Below, piece by piece: positions 11,551 to 25,800 of a stretch of DNA of 64,000 nt. This stretch comes from Stichopus chloronotus. Taxonomy: Eukaryota > Echinodermata > Holothuroidea > Aspidochirotida > Stichopodidae. The number at the start of each line of letters is the position of its first letter. The first letter of the stretch is position 1. The position numbers and the translations under genes are program-made. The stretch covers positions 9,734,001-9,798,000 of the forward strand of contig CM037835.1 of NCBI GenBank assembly GCA_021234535.1, given 5' to 3'. The notes below the pieces were generated by a model. That model was not told the DNA's origin. It did no database searches and saw only the letters and a program-made list of their open reading frames with translations.

Positions 11551-13819
11551 GTAAACCAAAGGGATGTCTGAAAATGGCTCGTATGCATTTTCTTGTAATT
11601 GCCTCAATTTCCTAGGCTACAGTAGTGAAGCTTTAATGTTGGTAGCACTTTCACGATTATTTGAACCTGAATTGTTTTGTTGTATCCAGTAATGTTGCAG
11701 ACGCCTGTTGAATAACGCAGTATCAAACACTTTTCACCTGAACTCAAATGATATAATACATTGTGTAACTGGGGACATCGGCGCGAGATAGAAGAGCCAA
11801 ATTTAGGCCACGGATCGCTCTGTATATTAGTATTAGATCAGTGATGTAGCCTACATACTTTATGCTGTATTGCATCACCCTAAGCTATATTTTTACCTCC
11901 CTGAAAGGAAAATTCTCAACTAGTTCTAAGTTACAGTTCTCTTAGATTGCCAGCAAATTTGAAAGATGCAGAGCAGTTCGTGTTACACAGCGTACTCAGG
12001 GATCCATTGTTTTGATTACACATGTGGAGGAATGTAAGACAGGCTGAGGGAGGGACTAGAGGTAGGTGGTTGGGAGAATTCAAACTGTCTGGGGTGATGC
12101 ATTACAGCCTTTAAAGACACTAGACAGCTTCGAATTCTGAGTCAATTGGGTACAACTGCAGAATATAACATCTCTCTAAATCATACCACTTAGACATTGG
12201 TGGCACAATCGCAGTAAAAAAATAACAGTACATTGATATAGGACCACTACGACTGCACCGCCATATCAGGAAGACAGTGCATTGATACGGCGACTGCGAC
12301 CGTGCCGCCAAATCAGATTGGAGAATAAATAACAGTACATTGATATAGGACCACTATGACTGCGCCGCCATATCAGGAAGACAGTGCATTGATATGTGAT
12401 CACTGCCACTGCACAGCCAAATCAGATTGGAGGATCATTGATATAGGACCACATGTAGATTGCGTCGTTCTCAACCCTAATAACAGTACATTTGTAGGGA
12501 CCGAGTCTAGAAAAGAAACAACTGGAGAGCAAAGGGGAACATGCACACCCTCAGGGGTCTGGTGCAGCTCTCTTTATGGAAGTTTCAATCAAGTTACAGT
12601 GCAGTACACACATACATAAAGTGAAAGGATACCCAACAATACAGTCATACACAAGTACACCAGGGACATGCTCAGTGCATGACCACACCGACAGTACATT
12701 AACAGACATTAACATGTATACAAAAGATCCACACATCACAATGAGACCATAGGCCTAAGCCAGCAGTGGTATGGTGATTATGTAATACAAGTAGCAGCTG
12801 GTAATGTAGAAGCACTGCCTCTAAATTAAATGGACTGCCACATACCAAGCAGGTAAGTCACAAAAGGCTGCTGGTAAACATCAAATAAGCTAGGACACTA
12901 CACTTTGATATAGGACCACTAGGACTGCGACTGCGCCGCCGAATCAGGAAACAGTGCATTGATATATGACTGGGACTGTGCCACCAAATCAGATTGGAGG
13001 GTCAGTAGACTTAAAGTTAAACAATCTTTCCCCCAAAAGGTAACACATCACTCCGCCATCTAGGCTAGCGTGCATGCACGTAGGATTTCTCATCTCTAAA
13101 CATCAAAATATTTAGCACCGGTACCCTATACTATTCACCATCCATACAGTATTATACAGAATATTGAACTAAGCTTTGCGAATGACCAGAGTGCGTGTGC
13201 ACCTTGGCTCCATGATTTTAAAAGGGTGCTCTCCAGTGCGGCGTTGTATTCTGCAGTTACTCAGTCAATTGGCTGAAGTCTCGCTTCTTACGAAACCATC
13301 TGAACACCTGAAAAAGCTTGCCAACTTCAAGTTGCTTCCCATTAGTGTTGTATCCATGGTTTAGGCTATTGCTACACTCATTACAGAGTTTTTGATTCTC
13401 AATTAGTACCAAAGTCATGTCCGGGTCAATAACAAGAAGAGCCTGTGACCGGGTCAATAGACACCACCGAATTGTTTCATTGTGCACATTCATTCTGTGC
13501 ACATATAGGCTAAGGCCTAATGTTTGGCAAGGCAACATCTTATTTTTCAACGTTAGAGGACAACACGTTTGTGTTAACTGTAACTTGCAGTTGGCTCATG
13601 CCAAGATACTAGTGAAATTTTTGTTCACTGGACAAAAGTGTGCCTAATGGAGTAATGCTACAGGCATTGACTAATGTTAGTCAATTTAAAAACATTGCGG
13701 TTATTTGCAGGTAGTGCCTTACAGATAAAGAGACAATTAGACAGCTGTCATAATTTCTAGGGCAACAGAACACTGTTTACCAGCTGTAACATATCTACTG
13801 TCTTCACCTGGGTCAATGT

Positions 13820-13876
<57 letters not shown>

Positions 13877-16800
13877 TTCATCAGTCCAAGACGTAGTTGG
13901 CCTTAGGCCATTTCGTCAAAAAGAAAAATTTGGAACTAAAAATCAGCTCTGTAATCAAAGTAGTTATCCCTACTCTGCTAGACTTTGTCGAAGTTTGACT
14001 TAAATTCGTTCAAAGATGGTGGATTTACGACATACGCTGGTAACGAGTTCCAAACGCCAATATTACGCTGTGTAAAGAATCTCTGCCTAACATTTTTACT
14101 ACAATGAGGCTTCTGAATTTTAAACTGATGCCCTCTTGTATTGGAATCAACTGCTCTCTGGAAAAGCTGATTATTGGTAACCAAGCTCCTATTAAAGTAA
14201 TTATAGATGTAGATCATGTCGCCTCTTATTCTCCTGTAAGTAAGACAAGGCAAGTTCAGCTTGCGTAACCTATCAGAACAGCTAAGGTGTCTAAAACCAG
14301 GAATCAGTTTGGTCACCCATCTCTGCACAGATTTAATGTTGTCAATATCCTTCAAAAGAAAAGGTGATCAAGCAGGAATGCCATACTCAATAATGGGACG
14401 CACCATGGATTTATATAACAAAAGTAAGGAATTCCTATCTGGAAAACGAAAAGTTCTTCTGATGATACCCAAAGCACCATTGGCCTTGGCAACAACACCA
14501 CCAATATGATCTTATAAAGCAAGCTCATCATCGACTAATATACCAAGATCTCTTTGACAAGAATTTACCTCAAGACTATGACTAACACCTGTAACGTCCT
14601 TCATAGAGTAAACGTAATTTAAGGCGGAACTGCCCAACCTCAGAACATGACATTTGTCAGGATGGAAGCTAAGTTGCCAAGTCACAGACCAGTCAAAAGC
14701 CTCGTCAATAGCTGACTGTAACAGTTCACAGTCATTCACACAACCAATTTCTTTGTACAGTAGAGTTTAGTGTCATCAGCAAATATTTTTATACTACACG
14801 GAGGAATAACATCCGGTAAGTCATTGATATAGACCAAAAACAGATTGGGCCCAAAGCACTGCCTTGCGGTATACCACTAGTGATATCGGCCCAGTCAGAA
14901 AAACGGCCCTCGACACAAACACGTTGTTTGCGATCGGAAAGGAAAGACTTAATCCACTCAGACAAAGCACCTTTAATACCGTAACCATGTAAGTTAAGCA
15001 GTAATCTCTGGTGAGGGACTTTATCAAAAGATTTCATGAAATCAGTCTAAATTACATCAACATTGCAGTTGATATCTAGTGACCTTGTCCAATCGTCAAA
15101 AGTATCAATCAGCTGCGAAACACATGATCTGCCTGCAATAAAACCGTACTGTTCAGAGGTAAGGAAATTATTACGAACCATGTGCTGAAATATAATGTCT
15201 TTCACAAAAGATTCACAAATCTTACAGACAACAGAGGTCAAACTGACCGGCCGATAGTTAGAAGGATCGGAATGTTTACCTTTCTTGAACAGGGGGGTAA
15301 TGTGCCCTAATTCCAATCGGAAGGTAGAAAAGCAGTCCTAAAAGACTTGTTGAATCACTTCCAAAGCCTCAGAGATAACATGGCGAGTTTCAAACAAGAC
15401 CCAAGGATTAAGCCCATCAAGGCCGGGGGATTTGGAAATATTCAAAGTAGTCAATTTCTTCAAACTGCTATTCTTATGGATTACAATATCAGAGACCCAG
15501 GCATACCCAGACTTATCCTCCAAAAATGGCATAGAACTCTGATCTTCATTTGTGAAGACACTACTAAAAAACTGGTTAAGAACATCAGCTTTACCAACAG
15601 CATCATCGACAAGCTCCCCAGTGTCAGAACTAATACTAATACCTGGGCAGGGCATCTCACAGACAACTTACTCTTGACATAACGCCAAAACCCCTTGGGA
15701 TTGGCCTTAACTTCAGTAGCAATCTTCTGTTCAAAGTTACGAATAGCTTTTCTGGTATACCACCTAGCTTGGTTTAGCAACCGTGCATAATTATTATAAT
15801 CACACTGGGACTTAGATCTTAAAAACTGCCTCCAGGCCTTTTGCTTCTCCTTAACTTTTCTAATTGCATCACTGCTGTAGTCATCCAGGCAGGTTTCGGC
15901 GTGGCCTTGTTACGACAACGAAAAACAGGAACCAACAGGTTTGCAGTCTCAACAATACTACACTTAAAAAAGGCCCAAGCCTCCTCAACATTCATGTTCT
16001 GCAAGTGAACTTTCCAATTAATGTCGAGAAATTGTGCCATGCTGACATAGTCACCCCTGTCGTAAATATACCTAGCAGATATCAGATTAACACTGGCACC
16101 AGCATATCAGGTACCAAAGATCAATATGTCATGATCACTATTACCCAGACCAGGGAATTGTTCAATGTCAGTTAGAACATCCTGGTCCTGGGTAAAAGTC
16201 AAATCCAGCAAGGAAGACTCTTGACCCCTCCTATGTCTAGTACAACACAATTGATGTTGAAGCAAAAAATTGTCTTTAACAGAATTGAGTAAAACACTGT
16301 CAGCATAATGAGAAGCAGTAGAGGAATGCCAATTGATATTTTTAAAATTGAAATCACCCATCAGTACACAATCAGTTAAAGAGGAATCAGCAGCTTTCCT
16401 CAAGACTTCAGAAAGACTTCTGTCGTTATCATCTGCACTAGATGGACACCTGTAAATACAACCTAAGCATAAAGAATGTCCCTGACCTACTGTACAACAA
16501 TCTTTACAAAATCGCCTCAGAAAAATCGGGATCAGTGGGAATAATTGAAGTCTTCAAGTTCTTATGAATGTACAGTGCAACACCACGACCATTATTATCC
16601 CAGGAACAAAACGAAATCCTCCAACGGTATGGTAGTAATCAATTCCCTCTTTTTGGGAATGTCATGCTGGATAGATTTTGGAATACATTCCGTCAATGGA
16701 ACAACATTAACATTATGCTCAGCCACGTAAATCTTAAGTTCCTCCCACTTATTTGGGAGTGAGTCGCAATTTGTGTACAAACACTTTAGGAACAAGCTTG

Positions 16801-19800
16801 CAACTGCTGTTGTTTAAGTCCCCAACCGCACAACTACTGACCTCAAGGGCCTACTGACTCTGTTGCTGACGAAAACGGCTAACAATCTGAAGATCCCTAA
16901 TGACCAGATCATGTCCGCCATTCTCACGTCTAGTAATTAAGTCAGACATCAATCTGTTGTATTCTTCTTGTTCCCACTTACTGTTGTCATGCCCAATAAA
17001 TAGGTTGGAACATGAATTGATTATAGCTTTCTTACAATCAATAAATTTACTCATAACCTTCCTCTTCTCCCATTCCTGTTTGAAAACAAGCTTCAGAGGC
17101 CTATTAAAGTTTTCTGAGGAGCTCTGTTCTTGAGGCCTTGCCTTTACAGTTTCAATTCTAAACATGTGATTAGGCTTTACATTCACATCTAATTTCTCAA
17201 AAGGTTCAGAGATAGTCTTAGTATCATGCATGTTTCTAACTTTTACATCTTCACTGTTGAATTCTGTGACACCAAAAACAATAGTATTCAAATGCCTTTT
17301 TTCCATGTCCAAAAAATTTCTATGGATAGCCTGAGAATTCTCAGCTGCCTTTGTCTCGGCTATTTTAGCCACGGCAGAAACCATGTTATCCATAAAATTA
17401 CCGCCTTCGATACTGTTAATTTTACTGCTGGAGGCCTGCACCTCATGTTGAAGATCTTCAGTTTGTTATTGCATTTGCATAAACCTCCCAAAATTTTAAC
17501 TGCAGAGCGGTTACAATAACAACAAAACCAGTGGAAAACTGGAGTCGTGTTTTTATGATCCTCAACTAATGCATGGTCTGACGCTCACTAATGTTCTGAC
17601 ATGAAGCATGAAACCATAATTCACATAGCTCACTTTGAATACCTTTGTCGTCCTTATTAACAACAACCTCACAGTCCCCACATTTATCATGGCTTTTCCT
17701 ACCTCTTTCTCTCTGAGAAGTACTGGCTTTCCTAGGAGCTGATGACGTGTTCTTAACAAACAAAAATAGACTTCCTGGATCCTGATAATGAAAAAGAAAA
17801 AGAAGTTACATAAGGTGGATGCCCAACTCTCGAAAACGGAAGCGCCCATGTGCTACTCAAGTATGATACACACCGTATGACCCACCAGTATGGACGTGAC
17901 CAAACAATAACAAAATCCTTCTCAATCTTCTTCAAAGAACACAATCCAACAGAGAAAAACGAACCAAACGAAAAGCAAAAATCTGCAAATCTTCTGCAGG
18001 AAAAATAAAAGGTCCCAAAAGCAAAAATAAATACATGAGCGAAAAAAAAAACAAAAGTAACCCATGCACCACGCATACGTCAACACCGAACGGAAGCCAA
18101 GAACAGAATGAATAATTTATATCTTAAGGAAGTTGAAACATGTAAGCCTAGGCCTACATATTTTGGCTAGTTACTGTAGTTCGGAAGAAAGCTGATCATT
18201 TCAGTTCAAGTTCACAGCCAAAGTATTACAGTATACACCCAAAATAAAACAGTTTCTGTATGAACTGCAATATAATAATGTCTTAACATTGGCTAGTAAA
18301 TTGATGAGTAGGTTACACCATCAAGCTTTATATTATACAGTAGCTCTTTGCTTACACGTACTTACAGTGAACAGAATTGCAAACTTTGAAGGTGACTTAT
18401 AAAATTACTGTGCTCTGGTTTAACCTATATGTCATCTTAGTAAATTGTAACCTATTCTTAGCCAAGCTGCAAATCCTCTAGACCTGTCTTTCTCATCCAC
18501 AGGGCAGCCCTGTTAGTGATTTATATCATCCTTATTCACAGGGCACTGCCATTCCAATAGTACAGTAGGAACTCTAATGTTATTTAAGTCTCAGGGGCAC
18601 AGGCCTGATTTCTGAGCTGTCCCAATTTCTGAACTTTATGTCCCATAAAAAGTGGGACATGCTCATTTTCCAACTTTAAGTACATCAAAAATATGCTAAA
18701 TATTACCAAAGTTGATCAGGAAAATTGAAAAAAAAATTAATCAGTCTTTGCATATGGTACATGTTGCATCCATTTGTATTGTGAACAAAAGTCCACAGGA
18801 CTGGTAGGATCATTCTTGTCCCTCTTTTCCCCTTTTGAATGAACTTAATATGAAGAGGTGGAATAAGATTATACATGGTTAATTGCTTACGTGTAGTCAG
18901 CCTTATCTAGCAACTGGTCCTTTTCATGCAAGTACATGTACATGCAGTTATGGTTGATATGGCACATGCACTAAGTGTTGGGCCCCATCCTACAGGCACC
19001 GAGTGGATCATCTCCTACATGTTATCTGGGTTGACCATGTTGGCAGTACATGCATTGTAAACCTGCTTACTCCACTTTTCATGAGCCACACATTGAGATA
19101 TGAAACAAACCAAAGGTAATTGGTTACCTTGCACCTATATGCTAGCTGTCCGCTGTGCATTGCTGAGTGTGCGCATGGTGCCTTCATTCCTTTTATGAGG
19201 TCCCTTAGTCTACTTGCATGCTTGTAAATCATGGACAGAACTAAAGAAAGATAAAGCTGCAGTAGCTACCATTCATTACTAGAAGTATGGGATGCATACA
19301 TGGACCAGTTTTACAAAGGCTTCACAAGTAGTTTACTCATCAAGATATGTCCTTCCAAATTTGGTTTAGTTTTTGTAATACTTATGGAGTAATGATGTCA
19401 TGAGTGTGAAGCAGAGCTGAGAACTGAGAGGATACTTTTATGGTTTTGTTGCTTCTTCAAGTTTGGAGAAAACATTTCTGGTGGTAGACATCATCGTGTC
19501 ATGTACTGTATGGTTATTGTTCACACGTACATATATCTTCATGTGAAACAGTTCAGTTCTCACATCACACAATGGTGCTGAATATGATAGCATCCTAAAC
19601 TCAAATATTCATGTTGAACTGCCTGCAAGCAGTCATGCTGAATACTGCACTCCCTTTTACACTAACTTTTAGAAGTTGTTGATGTGCAGTTGTGTGTGGT
19701 TTTATTTTGCAGACCTCAAAATCTGATCCAGAAAATGAACCTTTCAGATCAAAGTACAAAGCAAGGGAACTGTTGCAAGAATTAAAGAATAAAATTGAGC

Positions 19801-22800
19801 ATTCTATAGAAGACCATCCCTCTGAAGGTGAGAAAATTAACTTAAAGAAATCTGTAATGTTTAGACAATGGTCTGACTTTTCAAGCAATTGGATCACTTC
19901 ATCTGAATTCGTCAAGGCTCACACAGTTTGCACAGGTTGACCACTCTGTTACTGAAGTCCAACTTTTGTCTCTACCAAGCTTTTTCACTTTGTATTATAA
20001 GCTATCTTAGGTATTTACTGCATCTCTTAAGTTTCTATGTAAAGTACACTATTTAAAGGTAAAATTCTTGGCACTATAGTCATGAATATGCATCCTCAAA
20101 GAAGTGTATTTTGAGGTTTCGCTGCAACTTTAAAGCATACTGAGTTTTGCATCTAATGTACTGGGGAGTCCATTGTGATACTGAATGATCGCCCTTGTCT
20201 ATTTTCAGTGACTGTCCACACTTAGATGATACCATACAATTCTTTCACTGTACCTTGAATAGTTTATAATATTGATTCACATAATTTTGCATAACTCCTA
20301 TTTTTCATTTTACAGAGCTTGTGCTGCTCTCATGCTGCCTACAATACCATCTTGGGCTCAACTACATTGAAACTGAAGAAATATCCAGCGGTGAGGAACA
20401 CCTCATACGTTGCAATGAGAGGCTCTCTGAGCACCGCTCAGACCACAGATGTGTAGCTGTTGCCATCGCTGCTCTCAACCAGGTATGCAGCAGACAAATT
20501 ACCCCATTTGTTTAACTGGGCAGCAAATTCTCTTTCTATGAATTCATGCAGACTTAGATGATACCATTAGAGATTGAATGTGTTCATTTGCAAAGGGTTC
20601 CCCAGTTTATATGTATTTGAAATATTTGATGCCATCATGACAAAAAATACAACTTCATTGTGACATGTGCACCAGATCTCTGATAGGCTGTTTGGTTTCA
20701 GTAATAGAACTCACATTAATGTGTCTTTGTTTCTTTTCATTTTTTTTTGCAGCTTGGGATAGTGTGGTGTCAAAGGTCAGAAACACAGAAGTCTCTGGAG
20801 TTCTTAAAGGTTCGTTCTTCCAAATGGCACCTGTCTCTAGGGTTGCATTCAAATTAAATGAGATTTAGAAGAATTCCGTAGGGGATGGATCAACCACAAT
20901 CTCTGTCCCTACTAGGTTGATAGGAATTATTATGGTATCGATATTGAGAAAGTTTAAATCATACCTGTAACATTGCAGGGAGGTTTATTGTTAGCTTTAG
21001 ATACAGTTCATGACAGGTGACAGATCCTGACTGTGTGCAATCTTAGGTCATGGCTACATCATTTCATGTCTTTTAGCTATTGATCTCTCCTTGTAGTGTT
21101 GCCTTCATCTCTCAGTGTAAAGCACATGGTAACCATGATGTCTCCGTGTGGTACGGCCACTGATTTCACCATGTGGTGTAACCATCGATCTTTTGATGTC
21201 CAGTAAGCTAGCGATCTCTCCAGATTTGGGTTCCAGCTATCAATTGTGGAAGTTACAGTAGGGCTGTTATGCTATGTGTAGTTGTGGATTATGATCTGAG
21301 GTAGAAATGTCAATTAGTAAAGTTAATACTATGTCAACACTAATTTCATATTTTGATTTGCTTAATTCTTTGGTATGATATATCTAAAGAAGGAACTCCA
21401 ACCACCTTAGTTGGTATGAAGGTAACATGTGGCGAAAATGTTCCCATTCACTGCTATTTCATGATTTTTATGTACAGTATTACTGTGAGTATATTGGATA
21501 CATTAGTAATGTTTTTATTGAGACACTTCTGTTGATGTTCTTTTTTTAGGAGGCTGAGAAGATATACAAAGACTTTCTTAATAATGTGGATACCGTGCCT
21601 TGGGGGGTACATGAGTAAGTGACTGTGGAAATAAATAATGTAAGAAAAGGATCTGCCAATGCCATTGAAAAATATAGAAGATTTCAGAGGAATGTCTTCC
21701 GTGGTTATAGTAAACTATGATACTGTATAGTTTGAATGAAGGTGCACAAGCACGATGTATATTTTAAGTCACACAATGTCTTTGAAGGACATGTGATAAC
21801 AACATAATCCCCTCACTGTATCGCTGTCAGTGCTTGTTTGACTTTCTTCCATTTCACCTTGGCAATGATGTTCTGTTCATTGCCAAATAAACTTTCAGAA
21901 TATAGCATTACTTTTGAGATAACAGAAGTAATGGTATATTCTAAAGGCTTGTTTCATTACCTTTAAATCAACACCTCACCCATTAAAATTGGATGTATCC
22001 TTTTCAAAGTTGTGGACATTTATATCAAGGCAATTTTGCGACCTTGATTTGTTTTTGAAGGCCTGTATCTCCTGGAGGGAGGGTCTGATTTGCTAAAATA
22101 TTGTATTTTTTGGTTTGTCCACATATTGATTCTACACACCAAATTTCATCCAAATCTGAGAGGTAGGTATGTTAAATGGCAAAAGAAAAAAAAAATGGGT
22201 GATTTGACACAATGATCTTATCTACAGCAGAGATTAAGTTTACTGATATTAATCTTGATGTTTGTGTGCATCAAGTATACCAATGGACACAACAACACAG
22301 GGTTTCCATGGCCTGGGAAAGTGGTGAAATTTTATTTTTCACTATCCAGACCTGGAATAGTCATGACATTTTGTGAAAATAACAGAACTTTAGGAACAGG
22401 CATGAAATTCAGAACAGTCACAACTTTTTAAAAAAACCTTACTTTCTGTCACATTTGTTGCGCCATCACATATCAGTCAAATTCAGTCATGGAATAGTCT
22501 CATGATAGACTCATGGAAAAGTCATGAAATTTTATTTTCCTTAACGTGTAGGAGCTCTGTCAACGTCCTGTTTAATAGTCCTTGGTACAGTCACACATCA
22601 GAATATTTGATCATGGTAGAGCGTCATCTTATTCGAGAAACCCTGTTGGGAACATCATCTTTCTGAGAAAATCCTGGGTCAACCACTGCAAGTTTATTTT
22701 AGAGATACTCACTGTGACAATTGGGCAATCTTTGTTTTGGCAAAAGTGAAACTTTGTTGTGCAGTTCCTTTGTAGATGGGTAGCTCTTTGTTTTTGGTTT

Positions 22801-25800
22801 CAGTTATTCCATACATTTGGCACTCACAATTACAATGATTATCCAAAATGTTATCTTCTGTTAAACCTCAGTCTCAGTTTGCACTTTTGAAGAAGTCCTT
22901 GTTATTGATGTTTGTTTGTTGAGAGTGGGTTGTATTAAATGTTGCATTAAGTTTTATATTTTTCCAAACAATTTTCCTTTAGGCTTTTCTATCACCTTTC
23001 AAGGCCTGCTTGTAATGAGGTAGTTATTTGATAGTTGTTCGAGTAATGTAATGTTTAATGACCTTTGCCAACGGTCTTTCTTATTTGTACCTGTCAGATT
23101 GCTCCTGAAAGAAAGTTCCCACAAATCTGATCATGAAAGGACGGAATCCTTTGAGAATATTCACACCTTGACGCTCTATTACTTGGCCCAGGTCTACGGA
23201 ATGTTGGACGAAAAAACCAAAGTAAGTGACCAACGGTTGAGAGAAACTTGTCAAAATACATAGTTCACACAAGTTAATAGAATATCCTCAAGGAAACTCT
23301 TAAAGGACAAAAGGGAGGTGTGAAAACAACTGAAAATAGTACTCTGTGTAGCATTTCTCCAGATGAGCTGTGAAAGTGGTTCCTTCAGATGGAACAAGAA
23401 GAAAATATGAAAATGGGCAAATTTTTGTTAAGCAAGTCTCTCCTTAGACAGAAAATACCCTCTTATATTCAAGTCAATGTTAAGTGGGGGTTGGACGGAT
23501 ATTTTGTCAAACCTTGATTGATTATTTTTGATTTTCTCTGCAGTCTGCTCAACTCTGTCATATCACCCTTAAGAGGCAGCTTCAGTCTAAGCAGTACACT
23601 GCCATGGACTGGGCATTGAACTCTGCAACACTGTCACAGTTTTACATCGCTGAGGATAACTACCCTCTCGCTAGACATTGTCTTGGTGAGGACACACACC
23701 TACTCTCCTCTGTAACTAAGTTTTAGATGAGATTCAGCATCACATGAAGATATCACTGAACTGGTTATAGTTCCTGCAATTGGAACAAAAGTTGGATTTG
23801 CCACTTTGAGCGTGTTCTGTCATGGTGGATCTCGAAGTATGAACTACTGTTGTAGAGATCGCTAAGCTCCAAACTACATTTTTTGTTAGTTTTGGATACA
23901 CTTTGCTCATGTTTGCTATTTTATCATTGTGCCACATAATTAAAAAATAAACACGTCATGCAACCTTACATTTAGTATTCCACTGGAATTGTTTCCATGT
24001 CAAGCTTAGAAAGGATGGTGTGTCCCATTTAGCTGAGTTTATATTCGTAGTCAGAATGACATCAGAGCTTGCACATGTCTTGGAAAGGACAATTATGTTT
24101 GTAACAGTTATTCATCTTGTAGACTGTCACATATTTTGTGCATGTTTTGTGTTGAAAAAGGTTGTGTGACAGGATAATGACATTTTGGAGTTTTGACTAT
24201 ATTAAACACTGAACATGCTGGATGGCAAGTAGTTAACACACAATATCTAAAGGACTTATTACAGAAGAAACACTGAAACTGGGTAATACACCACATCATA
24301 ATTTGTACATAGATAATCAGTTGTGTAAAAAGTCTTCAAATGTTGAAAAGGCATATCTTAAGAATGGTAATAGGCATGAAAACAGTTCCAATCAATACTT
24401 ATATTAATATTTGTCATTTGTGCTTCACTCTTGGACTTCTGAGTAAGGACAGCTCTTTTTTTTTGGTGCATGTGAAACAACTTTTAAGAAAACTGTCATA
24501 CAGGACATTGGGATCACAACTGTTTTTCCTCTTTGCCAAGCAGCGAGTGCTTCTTGCATCTTTCAAGAGGTCCTGTCAAAACATCCTGAAGCCTTGGAAG
24601 TGACTGGTGAAGAGATAGATGGTGACATTGAAGAAATACAACACAGGAAAGCTGATATATCGAGATGTTGGCTGAAATACTGTATAGCTCTCCTTACATT
24701 CTCTGGGTATGTTATGAAAACTTAATTTTACCTTCTTGCTTTGTGATTGGTATTTCTTTCAGCCTTTGATCCCAGCTTTAAAGCAGTGAAGTATGTAGCC
24801 ATATATCACATTGTTGTACATCATAACCTACTGTATCAACCTTGATGTTATTGTTAAGCCAGCCTGTAAGTGTACATAAGTACAATAACTTCATTCCTGA
24901 AAGTAATCCTACATCTCTTCCAATGGTGCTCCCTATCCTGATCACACTTTCAGACACATGCATTTCTTGTAGAATTTTTCTCCATGTAGAGACTGGTTAA
25001 ATTTTGTGAACATTTAAAGAAATGTGGATTGAACAGACCTTTGGTACAAGATGTGAGGTCTTTGTCTTAGTAGACTGCTGTATATCAGTCAAAGGTTGGA
25101 GGAAAAAGATTTGCAGTTATTTGTGGTAAGGGAATGTGCTTATATGCTTACCTTTAAACTGTGAATTAGTATTTTTTTATTTTTAATTTCTTTTTGTTTC
25201 CAGTGAGAAGCAATCCAACCCCTTTGAAGTGACTGAAGAAAACTGCACACAAGCAGAAAGTGGAGAGGAAAGTGAAGAAAGTTACAAAATTCCAGAGAAG
25301 TTTGAAACTTTGGAACTGGGTGCTTGGGAAGATAAAGTTCCTGATACTAAAGTTACCACTTTTGAAGAGGTCCCTACATTTGTTTTTCTTGATTTTGTCC
25401 AATTCGTTGCTAAGTGTTTCATTTCAAAATCTTCGTTCACAAAGCTAATGTCTCTGAAAAACTTTTTGTTCAACATGACAAAAAATTTTTAATTCACTTC
25501 TTGTTTGCAGTGTTAGTGACAGTAAGTGTGAAATCAATGAATAGAGTTAATTATCAGTGGTATTGCTTGATCTCTCAGTTTTAGTGTTGGTTCTGTTTCT
25601 ATCTCAGGCCCGACGTCTTTTCCTGACCGGCCAGGAGTATGTCACTGAGAGCAAATGTTACTATGTCTTTGACGGTCATGTATCAGATTACATAGAGATA
25701 GTCCAGGTAAGTAGGTGTGGAATTTAACTCTAAGATGGTGGGAGTGTAGAAGGCTAGAAAATTTCCTGAAAGTCTGTATCATCAATTTGACCATCAACAT

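Larger units (their letters stand above)
13820..18100 (-). mobile_element. Degenerate CR1-like LINE, antisense in KIFBP intron 1
   Basis: A non-LTR retrotransposon read on the - strand in the order PHD finger/ORF1, endonuclease, reverse transcriptase, C-terminal domain and simple-repeat tail. The 5' limit near 18100 is approximate. ORF2 is broken into many frames, so the copy is dead, yet order and spacing are preserved over about 4.2 kb, making it close to full length. CR1 is favoured over L2 by the PHD-type zinc finger in ORF1. It lies opposite to KIFBP transcription. Confidence 0.9.

Noticed and set aside
12356..12619. 87-codon open frame, + strand
   Set aside because: Lies over the 105-bp tandem repeat and family A debris; no protein-like conservation.
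13820..13875. TCA repeat considered as a histidine/serine-rich coding repeat
   Set aside because: It is the simple-repeat tail of the LINE inside an intron, with no coding context.
15347..15682. 111-codon + strand frame
   Set aside because: Antisense shadow of the LINE linker region.
15864..16175. 103-codon + strand frame
   Set aside because: Antisense shadow of the LINE ORF2 on the other strand.
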